Below, in pieces: positions 1-11,199 of a stretch of 64,000 bases of DNA; position 1 is the first letter of the stretch; each line of letters begins with the position of its first letter. The notes below the pieces were generated by a model that was not told the origin of the DNA, did not search any database, and saw only the letters and a list, made by a program, of their open reading frames with translations. The translations under genes and the position numbers were made by a program. The stretch lies in the NCBI RefSeq assembly GCF_002575655.3, contig NC_053036.3, forward strand, positions 194,278,788 through 194,342,787. Reading direction: 5' to 3'. Origin of the DNA: Aegilops tauschii subsp. strangulata (Eukaryota; Streptophyta; Magnoliopsida; Poales; Poaceae).

Positions 1-1095
1 CCAGTCGTCGGCCTCAGCCCCCTCGCATATAATGCGGGAGTGTTCGGAGTAGCAACTGACTACACTTGACCCAACGTCTTGGTCCGTGAAGGAGGTGTCA
101 GTGTGGCGAACTAGGCAATCAGACTATAGGGCTTTAACACCTTCACTTAGCCATAGGAGTTTGACGGTGGGTCTACGATATAGCCCCTTGTATGTACGTG
201 GTTATCCGAATACGGCTGCACTACATAAGTGACCGGAAAACGGTCCTTCGTGTTATACGGAAGAAATCACAAAAGATTTTAATAAGTCGCCGAGTGGTTG
301 ACCAGCTCTCGCCGCATCATGACAGTCAGTTTTCGGCTTTCTCTACTAAGGTGTTTAACCAGGTGAACCAGAAACACAATCGTAGTAGTTCTCCCTTTAC
401 TACCCTAGCCGATAGAGCGGAACGTAAGGTAGTAAGCACAGGAGCCGGGCAACCCAACTATTGACCAAAGACATGATTCAGAGCCGATGCATATAAGGCC
501 AAAACTCATGACGCCGAAGTATGCTGTAGAGCTGTTCGGACTTGTTGGCCATTTGATATGTTGCCGTATCGAGCCCCTGGCGATTAGTGCCGAGGTGTGT
601 ATGTGAAACCACCGAAGAGGTAACATATGTCCACTGGAATCTGATTGATACGTCGAGCACAATCTCACAGATTATAACACCTCTACCCGGGTCATTTTAC
701 ATGCCAGGGGTCGAAGGCTGAGGGAGAAGGCTATATCCAGGTTTTAAATAGAGTGTTTGGTCTACAAAAAATCTTTTGGACCTCCTGTCGCACGTCTGCG
801 CTGCCTTTGCCTTAGCGAAGAGGATTCCTTAAAAGGAGCAATCTTTGGTAACCTGGACGAAACTGGGCTCTGAAAGAGTCCTTGCAGGTCTGTAGGACGA
901 ACAGGTTTTGATTCATCTGTGACAAAAGATAAGAAAAGGTTAAAGGTAAGGGAGAAAAGCTATAGGATGACGAACCGTGCTGTAGGCCTGTCCGCATTGT
1001 GCCTCCGCCGATGACCAAGGTATTTTAAGTGCGTAATTATGCATGCGCGATGTGTGCTTCGCGGGCATATGCGGCGAACAACGGAAGCAGAACTG
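1..1095 (-). other. Non-coding internal part of the gypsy element
   Basis: There is no open frame with recognisable protein sense here on either strand; the short ORFs look random in composition. By position it follows the protease segment on the minus strand, where an autonomous gypsy element would carry reverse transcriptase. It may be the replacement or untranslated internal domain of a non-autonomous derivative. I do not recognise any function in it. Confidence 0.45.
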
Positions 1096-2937
1096 CTAAT
1101 CCCGCTCTAAAATTGACTGGTCTTGTGTAGTAGAGGCCGGTGGCTTAATGGCCGATGAGGTATGCGGTTTAACGAGGCCGCTATGTACTTCGGCTGTGAT
1201 GGCCGTGGTATAATCTTCAGAACAGAGGGGGTGCTCTGTGTTTCCGTTGATCGTTACGACGCCGCATGGACCGGGCATCTTACTTTAGATAGGCGTAGTG
1301 TGGGACCGCATTGAAACGAGCAAAAACGGTCCGCCCGAGCAGTGCATGATATCCACTGCAGAATGGGATAATATCGAAGGTCAAGGCTTTGCTTCGGAAG
1401 TTGTCTGGCGAAGCGAAGATGACTTCCAGTGTAATTGAGCCCGTACAGTGAGCTTCTTCGCCAGGTATTACACCTTTGAAGGTAGTTGTGGTGGGCGTGA
1501 TCCTTGAGGGATCAATGCCCATTTTGCCAACGGTGTCTTGATAGAGCAAATTAAGGCTACTACTGCCGTCTAGAAGGACTCATGTGAGATGGAATCCATC
1601 ATTGATTGGATCAAGGACCAAGGCTGCCGAACCTTTGTGATGAATACCTATTGGGTGGTCATTGCGATCAAAAGTGATCGGACAGGCTACCCATGGGTTA
1701 AATTTTGGTACGACCGGCTTTATGGCGTAGTCGCCTCGTAGCACACGCTTGTGCTCCCTTGTAGGGATATGCGTACTGTCTTTACTTGGGGGGAAATTGC
1801 TTTTGTCCTCCGGTGTTTGGTTGGCGAGTCTCCTCATCTTCGCTGTCGCTGGGCGGCCCCTTCCCTTTGTGTTCAGCGTTGAGCTTGCCTGCTTGTTTGA
1901 AAACCCAACAATTTCTGTTGGTGTGGTTGGCGGGTTTGTCAGGGCTGCCATGAATTTGACAGGGCCGATCCAGTATCCTGTCTAAACTGGATGGGCCATC
2001 TTTGTTTGCCTTGAATGGCTTCTTCCGTTGACCGGATTTGGAACCACTGAATCCGGCGTTGACCGTCGTGTCGTGGGTTCCTACATTATTGTTTCGACGC
2101 TTGTTTTTATTGCATCGAGGCTTGCCATTGTCGTCCCTGACCTCAGAGGTGCCAGGATCGATGGTGCTATTGTTGCGTCCAGCCAGCCAGCTATCTTCTC
2201 CCGCGCAGAAGCGGGTCATCAGTGCGGTAAGAGCTGCCATAGATTTTGGTTTTTCTTGGCCAATGTGATGGGCCAGACACTCATCTCGGACGCTTTGTTT
2301 AAAGGCTGCTAGGGCTTCGGTGTCCGAACAGTCGATGATATGGTTTTTTTAATTAGGAACCTAGTCCAGAGCTTCCTGGCTGACTCTCCAGGCTGCTGGA
2401 CGATGTGACTGAGGTCATCGGCGTCTGGAGGTCGGACATATGTACCTTGGAAGTTGTCGCGAAAGGTGTCTTCAAAGTCCTCCCAGCTACCAATGGAGTT
2501 TTCAGGCAGGCTGTTCAACCAGTGCCGAGTTGGTCCCCTTGAGTTTTAGCGGGAGGTATTTGATGGCGTGAAGATCATCACCACGGGCCATATGAATATG
2601 GAGAAGAAAATCCTCAATCCATACCGCGGGATCTGTTGTTCCATTGTATGATTCGATATTGATGGGTTTAAACCCTTCTGGAAATTCATGCTCCATAGTT
2701 CATCAGTGAAGCAGAGCAGGTGTGCGGCGCCTCTATATTGGGCCAAGTCACGACGTAGCTCGAATGGAGTCCGTCTGCGGTTTTCGGCCCGGACGTGATT
2801 ATGCTTGTCACGTCCGGCTAGATAGTCGTTGTCGCGCGTCAGGGCACGCCCCCGCGATCCGTAGATCGACCTGGTCTGACCTATTCTACTGTCCAGGTCC
2901 TGCCGCAGGTCATATGTATATCCCCGAGCTGTTATAT
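1096..2937 (-). pseudogene. gypsy gag (C-terminal part) and protease-like region, broken
   Basis: Frames on the minus strand spell a gypsy gag and the start of pol, with frame changes near 2515, 2305 and 1780. The capsid-like region (about 2696-2309) contains the Trp-rich pattern SWEDFEDTFRDNF typical of plant Retrotrans_gag. A Lys/Arg-rich, Asn-rich segment with a Cys/His cluster (about 2240-1790) is the likely nucleic-acid-binding part. The segment at 1280-1580 matches the plant gypsy aspartic-protease region; the active-site position (about 1562-1570) reads D-G-S rather than D-T-G or D-S-G. The block at 1096-1278 is the usual region between protease and reverse transcriptase. Frameshifts and stops make this a dead copy. 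Confidence 0.75.
2935..2937. repeat. CACTA target-site duplication, left copy (TAT)
   Basis: The bases TAT directly precede the CACTAC terminus and are repeated directly after the other end at 42997-42999. A 3 bp duplication is the rule for CACTA (En/Spm) elements. Confidence 0.9.
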
Positions 2938-2963
2938 CACTACAAAAAAAGAGACATCCGTGA
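2938..2963 (+). repeat. CACTA left terminal inverted repeat
   Basis: CACTACAAAAAAA is followed by a segment containing ACATCCGTGA. The reverse complement of the right end gives the same 13 bases followed by a segment containing ACTTCCGTGA, so the inverted repeat is perfect for 13 bp and imperfect for about 13 more. Confidence 0.9.
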
Positions 2964-3300
2964 CATTTTGGGTCAAACGAATTTTTTTTCTGTCATACTT
3001 ATGACACTTCTATGACAATCATTGTGACAAAACACGGTATCATCATAGATGTGGTGGGGTCCTACTTCTATGACAAAAAATCATGACAGAAAATGGGCTT
3101 TTCGTCCTGGGCGGGCCGGAGACGCAGCTGCATGACATTCTTTGGGCCGTCCATGACGGAGAAAACCATGGTAGAAGCGAGGGCGAGGAAAATATCGGGG
3201 TGTTCCCGGTTACGGTGGGTGGTCGGGGCCGAGCGATGCGCGTTTCTCTCGTACACGCATGCGCGTGGGTGCGAGGCGTTGGGCTCTAACTAAACCCGAG
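2964..3300 (+). repeat. Left subterminal region with TGACA/ATGACA motifs
   Basis: The pentamer TGACA (in contexts such as TATGACA and CATGACAG) recurs many times in the first 200 bases. The mirror-image region at 42780-42960 carries the same words in the opposite orientation (TGTCAT, CTGTCATAAA). Short subterminal repeats of this kind are the known binding sites of the TnpA-class protein in En/Spm elements; that they bind protein here is inference. Confidence 0.6.
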
Positions 3301-3420
3301 CGATTGCACTGCAGGCTACGCGTTACTGAACCCGAGCGATCGATCGATGGCTGTTAACTGAACCCGATCGAGCGATTCCTTCGCTACTGCTGCTAACTGA
3401 AGCCGATCGATGCTGCCTCT

Positions 3421-3592
3421 GGATGAACAGTGAGCGTTGCTGGGGGGGGTTTGGATGAACAGTTCCCGGTGGGGGTGGATGAATAGGACCCTGTGGTGTT
3501 GCCTCTGGATGAATAGTGAGCGTTGCTGGGGGGGGTTTGGATGAACAGTTCCCGGTGGGGGTGGATGAACAGGACCCCGTGGTGTTGCCTCT
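3421..3592. repeat. 86 bp tandem duplication in the left subterminal region
   Basis: Two adjacent units start at 3421 and 3507, each running from GGATGAA(C/T)AGTGAGCG through a G8 run to GTTGCCTCT. They differ at only a few positions, so the duplication is fairly recent relative to the surrounding repeats. Confidence 0.85.
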
Positions 3593-3933
3593 AGATGAAC
3601 AGGACCCCGATCGATCGAGCCGGTTGGGGCTGGATGAACAGGACCCCGTGGAGGGCTGGATGAACAGGACCACCCCGTGGAGGGCAGGATGAACAATAGA
3701 CGGTGGAGGGCTGGATGAACGGTAGCCCATGGAGGGGTGGTTGAACAGGAGCCCGTGGAGAGGGCTAGTTGAATAGTAGCTGGTGGAGTAGCACGCGGTG
3801 GAGGCTGGATGAACAGGAGCCCGTGGATGAACAGGAGCAGGTGGAGGCTGGAGGAGGTCGACGGTGGATGAACAGTAGCCCGTGGAGGCTGGAGGGGGTC
3901 GACGGTGGAGATGAACAGTATCTCGTGGAGTCC
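3593..3933. repeat. Degenerate GATGAACAG-type short tandem repeats
   Basis: A word close to GATGAACAGGACCCCGTGGA recurs about every 22-35 bases, with spacing and third-base drift. Long open frames exist on the minus strand through this stretch (about 3316-3999), but they only reflect the repeat period and low stop content; I do not call a gene. Confidence 0.8.
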
Positions 3934-4310
3934 CGTTTTGCAGTACGCCACACCCCTCCCGATGAACAGGACCCCGTTTCGACCGTAGTGCTCCAACACA
4001 AGTCCGTTTCCTCCGTTTTGCGGTACGCCACACCCCTCCCGATCAAAAGGGCCCCCGTTTTGACCGTAGGAGGTCCGTTTCCTCCGTTTTGCGGTACGCC
4101 AGACCCGTCCCGATGAACAGGATCCCGTTTCGAACGTGTCCGGTCAAACACAAGGCCGTTTCCTCCGTTCCGCGGTACGCCAGGCCTCGTTTCTATCGGC
4201 TGTTCCGTCCAAGCCCTCCCGATGAACACGACGACGCATTCCGTTCCGACCCAGCCGGTTGGCTCCCCATGAACACGACGACGACGCTGTTTCTCCGTTC
4301 CGACCCAACC
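3934..4310. repeat. Four diverged copies of a 70-100 bp unit
   Basis: The word CCGTTTTGCGGTACGCCA begins four successive units (about 3932, 4012, 4085 and 4165). Each is followed by a variant of CCCTCCCGATGAACAGGA and then CCCGTTTCGACCG. The GATGAACAG word is shared with the block to the left. Confidence 0.75.
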
Positions 4311-4529
4311 ATGTACACGAGCCCTGGCCGTACGTACGCGCGACTAGGCATTCGAGACCCCGCCTGTATGTACGTACGTGGCCGTATTTACTTTCTTGCA
4401 CCCTGACCGCTGTACGTACGTGTATATGCTACGTGCGTGCCTCTACATCGACCAGTATGTACGTACACGTTCGCGACCATAATGACGACGCTACGTACGC
4501 TTCGACCAGGTTGGTCCCGACTGTCAGGC
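4311..4529. other. No gene seen; TACGTACG-rich stretch
   Basis: The stretch is rich in GTACGTAC/TACGTACG words and has no convincing coding frame. It links two repeat blocks of the CACTA subterminal region. Confidence 0.5.
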
Positions 4530-5950
4530 ACTTCCTTGCGTGCGAAGATGTAGCTGGTGGGTCCCAACAGTCAGGGGGGCGAATCATTTTTTTGTCCTGG
4601 ACGCACTTCCTTGTGTGCGAAGATGTAGCTGGTGGGTCCCAGCAGTCAGGGGGAAACGTTTTTTTTGCGAAATACGGTGGCCCGTCCGGTGGGTCCCCGC
4701 TGTCAGGTGGAGGAATAATTATTTTGTGCGTAATAAGGAGGCACTTCCTTGCTGCGGCCGTGGACCCAGCTGTCAGCCTCTCCACGTAAAGTCCACGTCC
4801 GATGGAAGCCGTTCCTTGACCACGTTGACCACGCCGCGCCGAGAGCACCAGGGCGGTGGACGATGGCGAGGCCTAGGAAGGGGACGACGCGGAGCCGTGG
4901 AAGACGCGTTAGTGGATGCCCATGCGTAGAGGAGTACAAGGGTTCACTGGTTCGCTGCGGTGTGAGGCTGCCGTCGCCGCAGAATAACAGGGGGTGTGGG
5001 TGAGTAGAGGGATGGCCTGGCCAGCAGTGGGAATAGTAGGGGGCGGTGAGGCCTCCGCGGCAGCACAGCCGACCACGGGAGGCAGGAGCATGCGACACGA
5101 CCGGCGCTGCTTTGGGCGGCTGGAGCAGGAAGACCAGAGGTTGAAGAAGCACTACGGCCGTTGGATGGACATTGTACAGTCACTGGAGCTGGAATCGTTC
5201 ATATTGACTTAGTTGACAAAGCACTCCGTCCCCGTCAACTTAGTAGGCCCACAAGTCAGCCTCCCACCAAGGTGGGTCCCAACCAGCAGGGGGAGTATTC
5301 ATTTTTTTGTGCGTAATAAGGAGGCACTTCCGGTGGGTCCGAGCTGACAGCGGGGGGAACGTTTTTTTCAAGAAATACGGTGGCCCGTCCGGTGGGTCCC
5401 AGCAGTCAGGGGGGAAACTTTTTTTTCACCAAATACGGTGGCCCGTCCGGTGGGTCCCTGCTGTCAGGTGGAGGAATAATTATTTTCCACGTAATAAGGA
5501 GGCACTTCCTTGCGGCTGTCGTGGACCCAGCTGTCAGCCTCTCCACGACAGTACTCTTCCGATGAAAGTCGTTCCTTGACCACGTTGACCATGCCGCGCC
5601 AAGAGCACCAGGGCGGTGGACGACGGCGAGGCCTAGGAAGGGGACGACGCGGAGCCGGGGAAGACGCGACAGTGAATGCCCGCGCGGAGAGGAGTACGAG
5701 GGTTCACTGGTTCGGCTGCGGTGTGAGGCTGTCATCGCCGCAAAATAACAGGGGGTGTGGGTGAGTAGAGGGATGCCCTAGCCAGCGGTGGGAGTAGTAG
5801 GGGGCGGTGAGGCCTGCACGGGAGGCGGCAGTAGGCGGTCCCGCCGGCGCTGGATTTGGCGGCTGGAGCAAGAAGATCAGAGATTGAAGAAACACGACGG
5901 CCGTTGGATTGACATCCAACGGTTACGTCTGCTAGAATCGTTTGTTGACG
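4530..5950. repeat. Segmental duplication, offset about 763 bp
   Basis: A block containing GGTGGGTCCC(A/C)GC, then AGGAATAATTATTTT, CCAGCTGTCAGCCTCTCCACG, GTTGACCACG/GTTGACCATG, GGCGAGGCCTAGGAAGG and AATAACAGGGGGTGTGGGTG occurs twice, for example at 4711 and 5474. Copy one spans roughly 4600-5210 and copy two roughly 5340-5950. A third, more diverged copy lies at 6543-6960. The minus-strand frames share a LLQPPK-like peptide, but no protein family is recognisable. Confidence 0.75.
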
Positions 5951-6542
5951 TATATAATAACTAAAAAAATCTTGCATACGCGTCAACTTAATATGCCCAT
6001 AAGTCAGACCATTCCCTCTTTTTTAATAATTTATATGTAGCTCATTGCGACTTCTTATGCAATTTATTGCAGTCCATTTTTTGGTTGGCCAGGGCCAATT
6101 TCGCATATTTCTGTGGGTTCCAAACTATTTTTAATACTGAAATGTCGAGCCAGATTTAAAGTACTTTGAAGATATGTTTAAATTAGGTTAATGCCCAGTG
6201 AAATAGGAATCTGAAAATGTGAAAAAAAATTCAGAAATTATAATGTAATTGCCAATTTGTCATCTGTTTTTATCTTTAAAAACCAATTTTATATTACTTT
6301 CAAGATTTGCAGGCGTCTTGAAAGAGTTGCAGCCCATCAGGGCGTAGAAAAATAAATAGGCCTGGATTGGGTATTCTTCAGAAAAAATAAACTGGGCTCA
6401 TTTTCACAAAGAAAAAATAGTTGGGCTGGTCACATGGTGAACATAAAATATAAGCCTGGGCTAGACGGGCCACAGCCCAGTTCAAACCCTTCTCCGTCTC
6501 AACAATAACAAAAAAAATACTGCTCGAGCAGCTACGTCTGAG
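5951..6542. other. AT-rich stretch without a gene
   Basis: The sequence is AT-rich and stops are frequent in all frames. Words such as TGGGCCTGG and GGGCCACAGCCCA appear near 6340-6490. No repeat, gene or terminal structure could be supported. Confidence 0.5.
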
Positions 6543-6960
6543 GTGTCAGCCGATCTTGTGTTGTTCTCTTGTCTATTGACTATATACGCTCACAATGTCG
6601 TGGGTCCCAGATTTAGGAAAACACTAGGAGGAAGCATTTTATTTTTCCATACGCTGACATGGTGGGCCCGTACTATCATCCTCTCCACGTACTTCTGCCA
6701 ATTCCTGTTGTTTGTTGACCATGTTGACAACGCGAGAGCATGTTGACAACGCGAGAGGGCGGCACCGCGGAGAGCGCACCAAAGCGCGCGGAGGACGATG
6801 GCGAGGCCTTGGACGTCGGCGTTAACGATTTAGGAGACGGTGGGGTGGCGATGCGTGCGCTGAGGCGCAGCCAGCCATGGGAGGCGGAAGCAGGCGGCCC
6901 CGCCGGCGCTGGTTTGGTTTTGGCAGCTGGAGGAAGACAGGACTGAAGAAACACGACAGA
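6543..6960. repeat. Third, diverged copy of the 4600/5340 repeat unit
   Basis: It shares GGTGGGCCC, CTCTCCACGTA, GTTGACCATGTTGAC, GGACGATGGCGAGGCC and the final GCTGGAGGAAGA...TGAAGAAACACGAC segment with the two copies at 4600-5950. A 22 bp direct duplication (GTTGACAACGCGAGAG twice) lies at 6723-6760. Confidence 0.6.
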
Positions 6961-7045
6961 CTGTAAAAGCAGCAGGAGTACTTAACAACCTTAACTGAAA
7001 CCAGCAGGGGCACTTAACAACCATAGCTGAAAGCAGTATGAGTAC

Positions 7046-8571
7046 TTATACAGGTTCAACCGTACAAAGCACGCCTCGAACAGTGCTACTTTGCCTGGCC
7101 GCCAAGCCCCAGGAAAAGGCCCAGGCGCCACCCCGCGCATCCAAAACCTTCTGAAAGCGGCTTGATCTCGCAATGTGGTCAATAAAAAGGATATTCGCTT
7201 TAGAGCCATGGAAAAGCAGGAACATAATCTTCTGTCCTATTCTCCAAGATGGACGGGCCTTCATTATTTGAGACCACCCATGAATAAGTATCTTTTCACC
7301 TCCAAGGCTAATGGAGTAGGTCGACATAAACATCATGTTGTGACCAAGCGCAAGTCTGACCCGACCATGGTCAGGCATCTGTATAGAAACAAAAGAACTG
7401 GGCAGTTTCTATTCAAGAAGATCACAGTTGTAAAACTGTGTATAAGCAATAGTTTATGAACAACATATATAACAGAAAACAGCTCGTACCATAAGTTTCT
7501 CGACACAGTTGGACCTGTTCAACGAGTGCAGCAGTGGCACACATATCCCACGTGGCCTTCCACCATTGAAACACCCCACAAGGACCTCAAGACGATCAAT
7601 AAAGTGTAGGAACTTGTGGATGTCGTCCCAGTCAACATTAGTGCCATCAGTAACAGCCGAGTTGTTACGGAATAACAAACGAGAAGCCTGCTTAACTCTG
7701 AAAAAACCTACACGTGCCACCAATTATAAGAAAATATTAGTTAGAAGTAGCATCTTCGTGAGAGATTCGTTGCTACTTCTAAAGTTAAATTGTGATTAGT
7801 TAGACAGAATAGGCGGATTAAGAAGTAATCGAGGCAACAAGCAAGAACCAGATACAAAACTAACATGGATGAACAATTGGAACAGCGTCAGGGTAGAAGA
7901 TCGTAGTGAAGATGAGACCAGGTTCTGCTATTTCCATCAACATTCATGCGCCAACTTTCAGTCCGTAACACTTGAGAAAGTTTATCCAAGTTCGGCCATA
8001 AAAAAGCAGCGATCTTCTTGGTTCATGAATCCAACTCGGAACTTATATCCATGGCTTGTCTTCACTGTGACCATTAAACTGGTGTAGTCAGTTATGGCAA
8101 GGCCGAGCATCTTGAGTACATGTGTTCTGGCAGAGCAAATAATGCACTGCAGGAAAAATAATATGAGAACACAATGTATTCCCTATCCAAATCTAGAAAT
8201 AACTTCCTCCTTCACGTCAGTGTTGACCATCGTACTGGTAGTACCTTTTATCCAAATATAGCAATCCAAATTTCCAAATTAGTCGACAACATGTTAAAAA
8301 ACCCACCCTCCCGGATAGAAAAGAGGATTCTAGGAACATACTGTGCGCGTTTTAAAATCCTGTGTTAGGATGAGAAGGAACAAGTGTGGCGTCTCGCCGA
8401 GGGCGCAGAAACCTGTACGGTCCTCACACTTTGGGCACTACAAATGAAACACACTAGATTTGGTAGGAAGAAAAATGCATCAACGGCGGCGGCTGCCATC
8501 CTAGGATTACCCGCGACCAAGGGACTTGGATTTATCGGGGATGGATGAAGAATTCGTACCTGGTTCTCCAT
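7046..8571 (-). pseudogene. Captured B3-domain gene fragment, copy 1 (two B3-like modules)
   Basis: Four minus-strand blocks with good splice signals can be placed. A short first exon starts with ATG at 8571 and ends MENQ before GTACGA. A block at 8146-7865 encodes a B3-like half (VTVKTSHGYKFRVG, then WINFLKCYGLKVG in another frame) with a frameshift near 7985. Exon 7697-7490 ends NCVEKLM before GTACGA. Exon 7378-7046 begins MPDHGRVRL and carries GWSQIMKARPSWRIGQKI. The pattern GW-x-aliphatic, then L/W-x-x-G-x-K/D, then an F/I strand is the C-terminal half of a plant B3 DNA-binding domain (ABI3/VP1/REM class). In plants such proteins are nuclear transcription factors. The frameshift and the location inside a CACTA element make this a captured, dead fragment. 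Family assignment is by motif reading only. Confidence 0.55.
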
Positions 8572-8840
8572 GAGAAAACCCTATGCAATCGCCGAGAGGG
8601 GGTTTTCTCTGAACAAGCAGACGAGGGAGAAGGGGATTTAGGCCCAGTGAAAAATTGCCACTTCGTCCGTCCAGCTTACTGCTAAAGCTGGAAGGGGGGG
8701 GTTGTGATTCGACGGCTCATTGGGCATTACTGCGGTGCTACGACCGGGGTGTGTCTACCGTGCAGTTGTGCACTCTAATTTGTGCATATGGCACGTGGAC
8801 CCCGTTGCCGGATGCCCCGCATATCAGTGAAAGGAAGTAG
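8572..8840 (-). promoter_or_regulatory. Upstream region of B3 copy 1, duplicated upstream of copy 2
   Basis: The segment containing ACTTCGTCCGTCCA, GGCTCATTGGGCATTACTGCGG and GTGGACCCCG recurs at 18200-18370 in the same orientation relative to the second B3 fragment. It was therefore duplicated together with the gene and is the probable promoter and 5' leader. I see no certain TATA box. Confidence 0.5.
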
Positions 8841-9603
8841 AAAGACAGGAGTAACTAGTTACACAAAAATATATTGTTGACAGAGAGATACTCCCTCTGT
8901 AAAGAAATATACAAATCTTTTATATCACAACTTTATACATAAGAAAAATCAAGGGGAATATATATAACATATATAATTATAAAAAATAGAGTTGTTTTTA
9001 ACACAGTATAGACGAGTTGGTGATGATGGTGTGCCTGCTATCCTGCAATATAGGCCGTCCGATTTATATCTGACGGATAGGAAGGAAACTATGGAAATTT
9101 TGCAAAAAGATACCCACACACCTCTCCACATTTGCAAATGAGGTCTTCCCTCGTTCATCCTTTTCTCTCACAAGATAAAATACTCATACAAATGCATCTT
9201 GATGTTACGTGCAACGCACGGGCATTATGGGGGTTCAGCTGAGAATATAATACTCAGACAGGCTCACGGTTCTGGACTTTGGGCCACAGGCCCTCCCTGC
9301 ATGTTTGGGAGCCCATGTGTTCTACCTCAGCGCTTTTCATATTGCAAGCGATCGGTACGGCGCTGGTTTTAGATGCTGTCGCAAGGTGAATACACAAAAT
9401 TGAATAAAGCACGATAGCTGTTGGAATGAAATCGAACGACAGTTCCTAACCAGCAATGAGAGTTGCAATTCTATCAATGATATACCATGTGATAAATAAT
9501 ACCGTCATATTGCTTATACACACAGGACACTTGTTTCACCATGCCAGATTATTACATCAAAATCTCTCGTAGGATAGATCAGTTCGGCAGTTGCGTGCTG
9601 CTA
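8841..9603. other. Spacer between the two B3 copies; MITE end at 8886
   Basis: There is no gene. A single Stowaway-like terminus (TACTCCCTCTGTAAAGAAATATA) begins at about 8885 without a matching right end, so it is a truncated MITE. The sequence ACGTGCAACGCACGGGCAT at about 9208-9226 is a common element-end-like word in Triticeae DNA but I could not pair it. Confidence 0.4.
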
Positions 9604-10915
9604 CTAAAGAATTTCAAAGTTGATTTGGACCAGCTCTCCTTGCCGAGAAAGTTCGATTTTGAGATCATCCCCTACCGCAAGATATGATTTAGATTTGAAC
9701 CGTGACCATCCTTTAGCATCAATCATCATGCGACCATCCTTTGTACTTACGGTATATTGAGCAGGTTCATTGACACCAAGGCTGCGCATGGTAAGAGAAA
9801 CTTGGCCGCTGTTGCCCGGATTGTTGAACGACTCCCTCGTTGCTCTAGGAATTCTCTGTTTGCAAACAAGAAGACATACCCAAATAGTTAGATCAACACA
9901 GTGAATCATGCGAAAAAACATGGAAAGAAAAAAGACCGAAACACTTGGGCGGCCAATGCTTACCAAGAAGGTGGACATGTCGGTTTTTGTAAGGACTTTG
10001 GCATATGAAGCGCGAACTACAGCCCAGTCTGTTGCCGGTGCAACTGCTCGTTCGGTTGCCGCTGCACGGGCCGGAGCAGATGCAAGTGCAAGTGTTGGTG
10101 CAGGTGCCGAAGCCGCTGCTGCTGCCGGAGATGGTGCTCCTTATAGAGCTGGTGCCGGTGTCGGAGCAGGTGCTGGTGTCGATGCCCGATCTTCCGGTAG
10201 ATCAGCCTGATCCGCTGACGCGCTCGGTGCCCAATCCTTAGCTGGATCAGACTGAGCTGTTGCCGCTGTCAGTGCTAGAGCAACTGCCGGTGCTCGATCC
10301 GTTGCTGAAGGAGGTACGGATGTGCGAGACAGCGGCGATCGTGTCTGGTCTGCTATGATCAGCTTTCTACCTTGACTAGGCTTCGTGACCGTGATCCAGT
10401 TTTTTCTTCATTTCTTTTAAACGCGAGAAGGACTAATTGTGGCATTTTTGTTAAACCAAACTGCAGTTCATCATAGGGATTCAGCTTGTACTCAGACAAC
10501 AGACTGATCCAATTTTTTCCAGTAATATAAGTGATGGACAGTGCCTTCGTTACTGACACGACATAAGAAGTGAAACCTGCAAAAATAGCCATCGTAGAGA
10601 AAACCAAACGGTTTATTCTGTGATGAATGTCAGATGGCAAAACCTGCATCGTAAAATTGCAGGAAAAGAAAGAAAACATGACATTAAATCAATAAGATTT
10701 AGACAGTAAATCAATAAGATTTACTTGATGTGACACGAGTGAATCCTTACTAGGAAATCACTATGTTGAAGTACTAAACAGAAGATTGATCGTCCAACTA
10801 CGGGTGGCATGCAGGGGCCCCGCCTATTCCCACAAGCAGGACAGTCCAAAGGTCGTGAAAAATCGTATGGACCGAACATCCATGGGACTGGAAATTTTGG
10901 TGAGTGCAATAAACC
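9604..10915 (-). pseudogene. Captured B3-domain gene fragment, copy 2, 3' exons (two B3-like modules with an Ala/Pro linker)
   Basis: Exons with clear splice borders are 10915-10751 (has CPACGNRRGPC, a possible Cys pair), 10643 to about 9964, and 9855-9604. The second exon begins with VLPSDIHHRINR and carries YVVSVTK, then YITGKNWISLLSEYKLNPYDEL, a B3-like core. It continues into a linker rich in Ala and Pro (about 10330-9970). The last exon carries RIPRATRESF, then IDAKGWSRFKSKSYLAVGDD and the terminal strand INFEIL before the stop at 9604-9606; this is a good B3 C-terminal half. The linker joins the first B3 in a different frame (TGA at about 10360) and has an internal TAA near 10135, so the gene is broken. 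Its 5' exons lie beyond the Sabrina insertion, at 16853-18087. Confidence 0.6.
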
Positions 10916-11199
10916 CTGCAATGCATACAGATATTGGAGTGTAACCATAATTGATAAACCGTCCTCACAAAAAAGATGATCTGGATACTTCAAAATATAC
11001 AGACTGAATTGAGTGGACAGACATTAACATAGACCGTTCTCAGGACTGACCACACACCAAAAGCGGCAGTACTAATAAAGAATACAGGGTTCACAAACAC
11101 AAATCAAGTACTAAACAATAGTACTTACTACAGACAAGCAAAGTTGCACTACTTAAACTCTGCACACTATTTCTTGCCACCGACCTACGGGATGAACCC
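10916..11199. other. Intron-like spacer up to the Sabrina insertion point
   Basis: AT-rich, no coding sense. It ends in AACCC (11195-11199), the target duplication of the Sabrina element; the same sequence context resumes after 16852. Confidence 0.5.
11195..11199. repeat. Target-site duplication of the Sabrina element (AACCC), left
   Basis: AACCC occurs directly before the 5' LTR and again directly after the 3' LTR at 16848-16852. Five bases is the usual LTR-element duplication. Confidence 0.95.

Larger units (their letters stand above)
1..2937 (-). mobile_element. Ty3/gypsy retrotransposon, 3'-side part (left of the CACTA insertion)
   Basis: This minus-strand element enters from the left edge and is cut at 2937 by the CACTA transposon; it resumes at 42997 and ends with its 5' LTR at 44439-44915. 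Reading right to left, the order is gag C-terminal part, protease-like segment, then a stretch without coding sense. No reverse transcriptase, RNase H or integrase follows the protease inside the window, so this copy looks non-autonomous, although about the last part and the 3' LTR lie outside. The LTR start on the coding strand (TGAGGGAGTCCTAG) resembles the Fatima-like gypsy group of wheat; that family name is from memory and uncertain. Confidence 0.8.

Noticed and set aside
3316..4033. Two overlapping minus-strand ORFs of 227 and 236 residues
   Set aside because: They run through GATGAACAG tandem repeats; the peptide is a translation of the repeat with a low stop density. No domain, no start context.
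9908..10210. Plus-strand Gly/Ala-rich ORF of 100 residues
   Set aside because: It is the antisense of the Ala/Pro linker of the B3 fragment; splice sites and B3 motifs support the minus strand.
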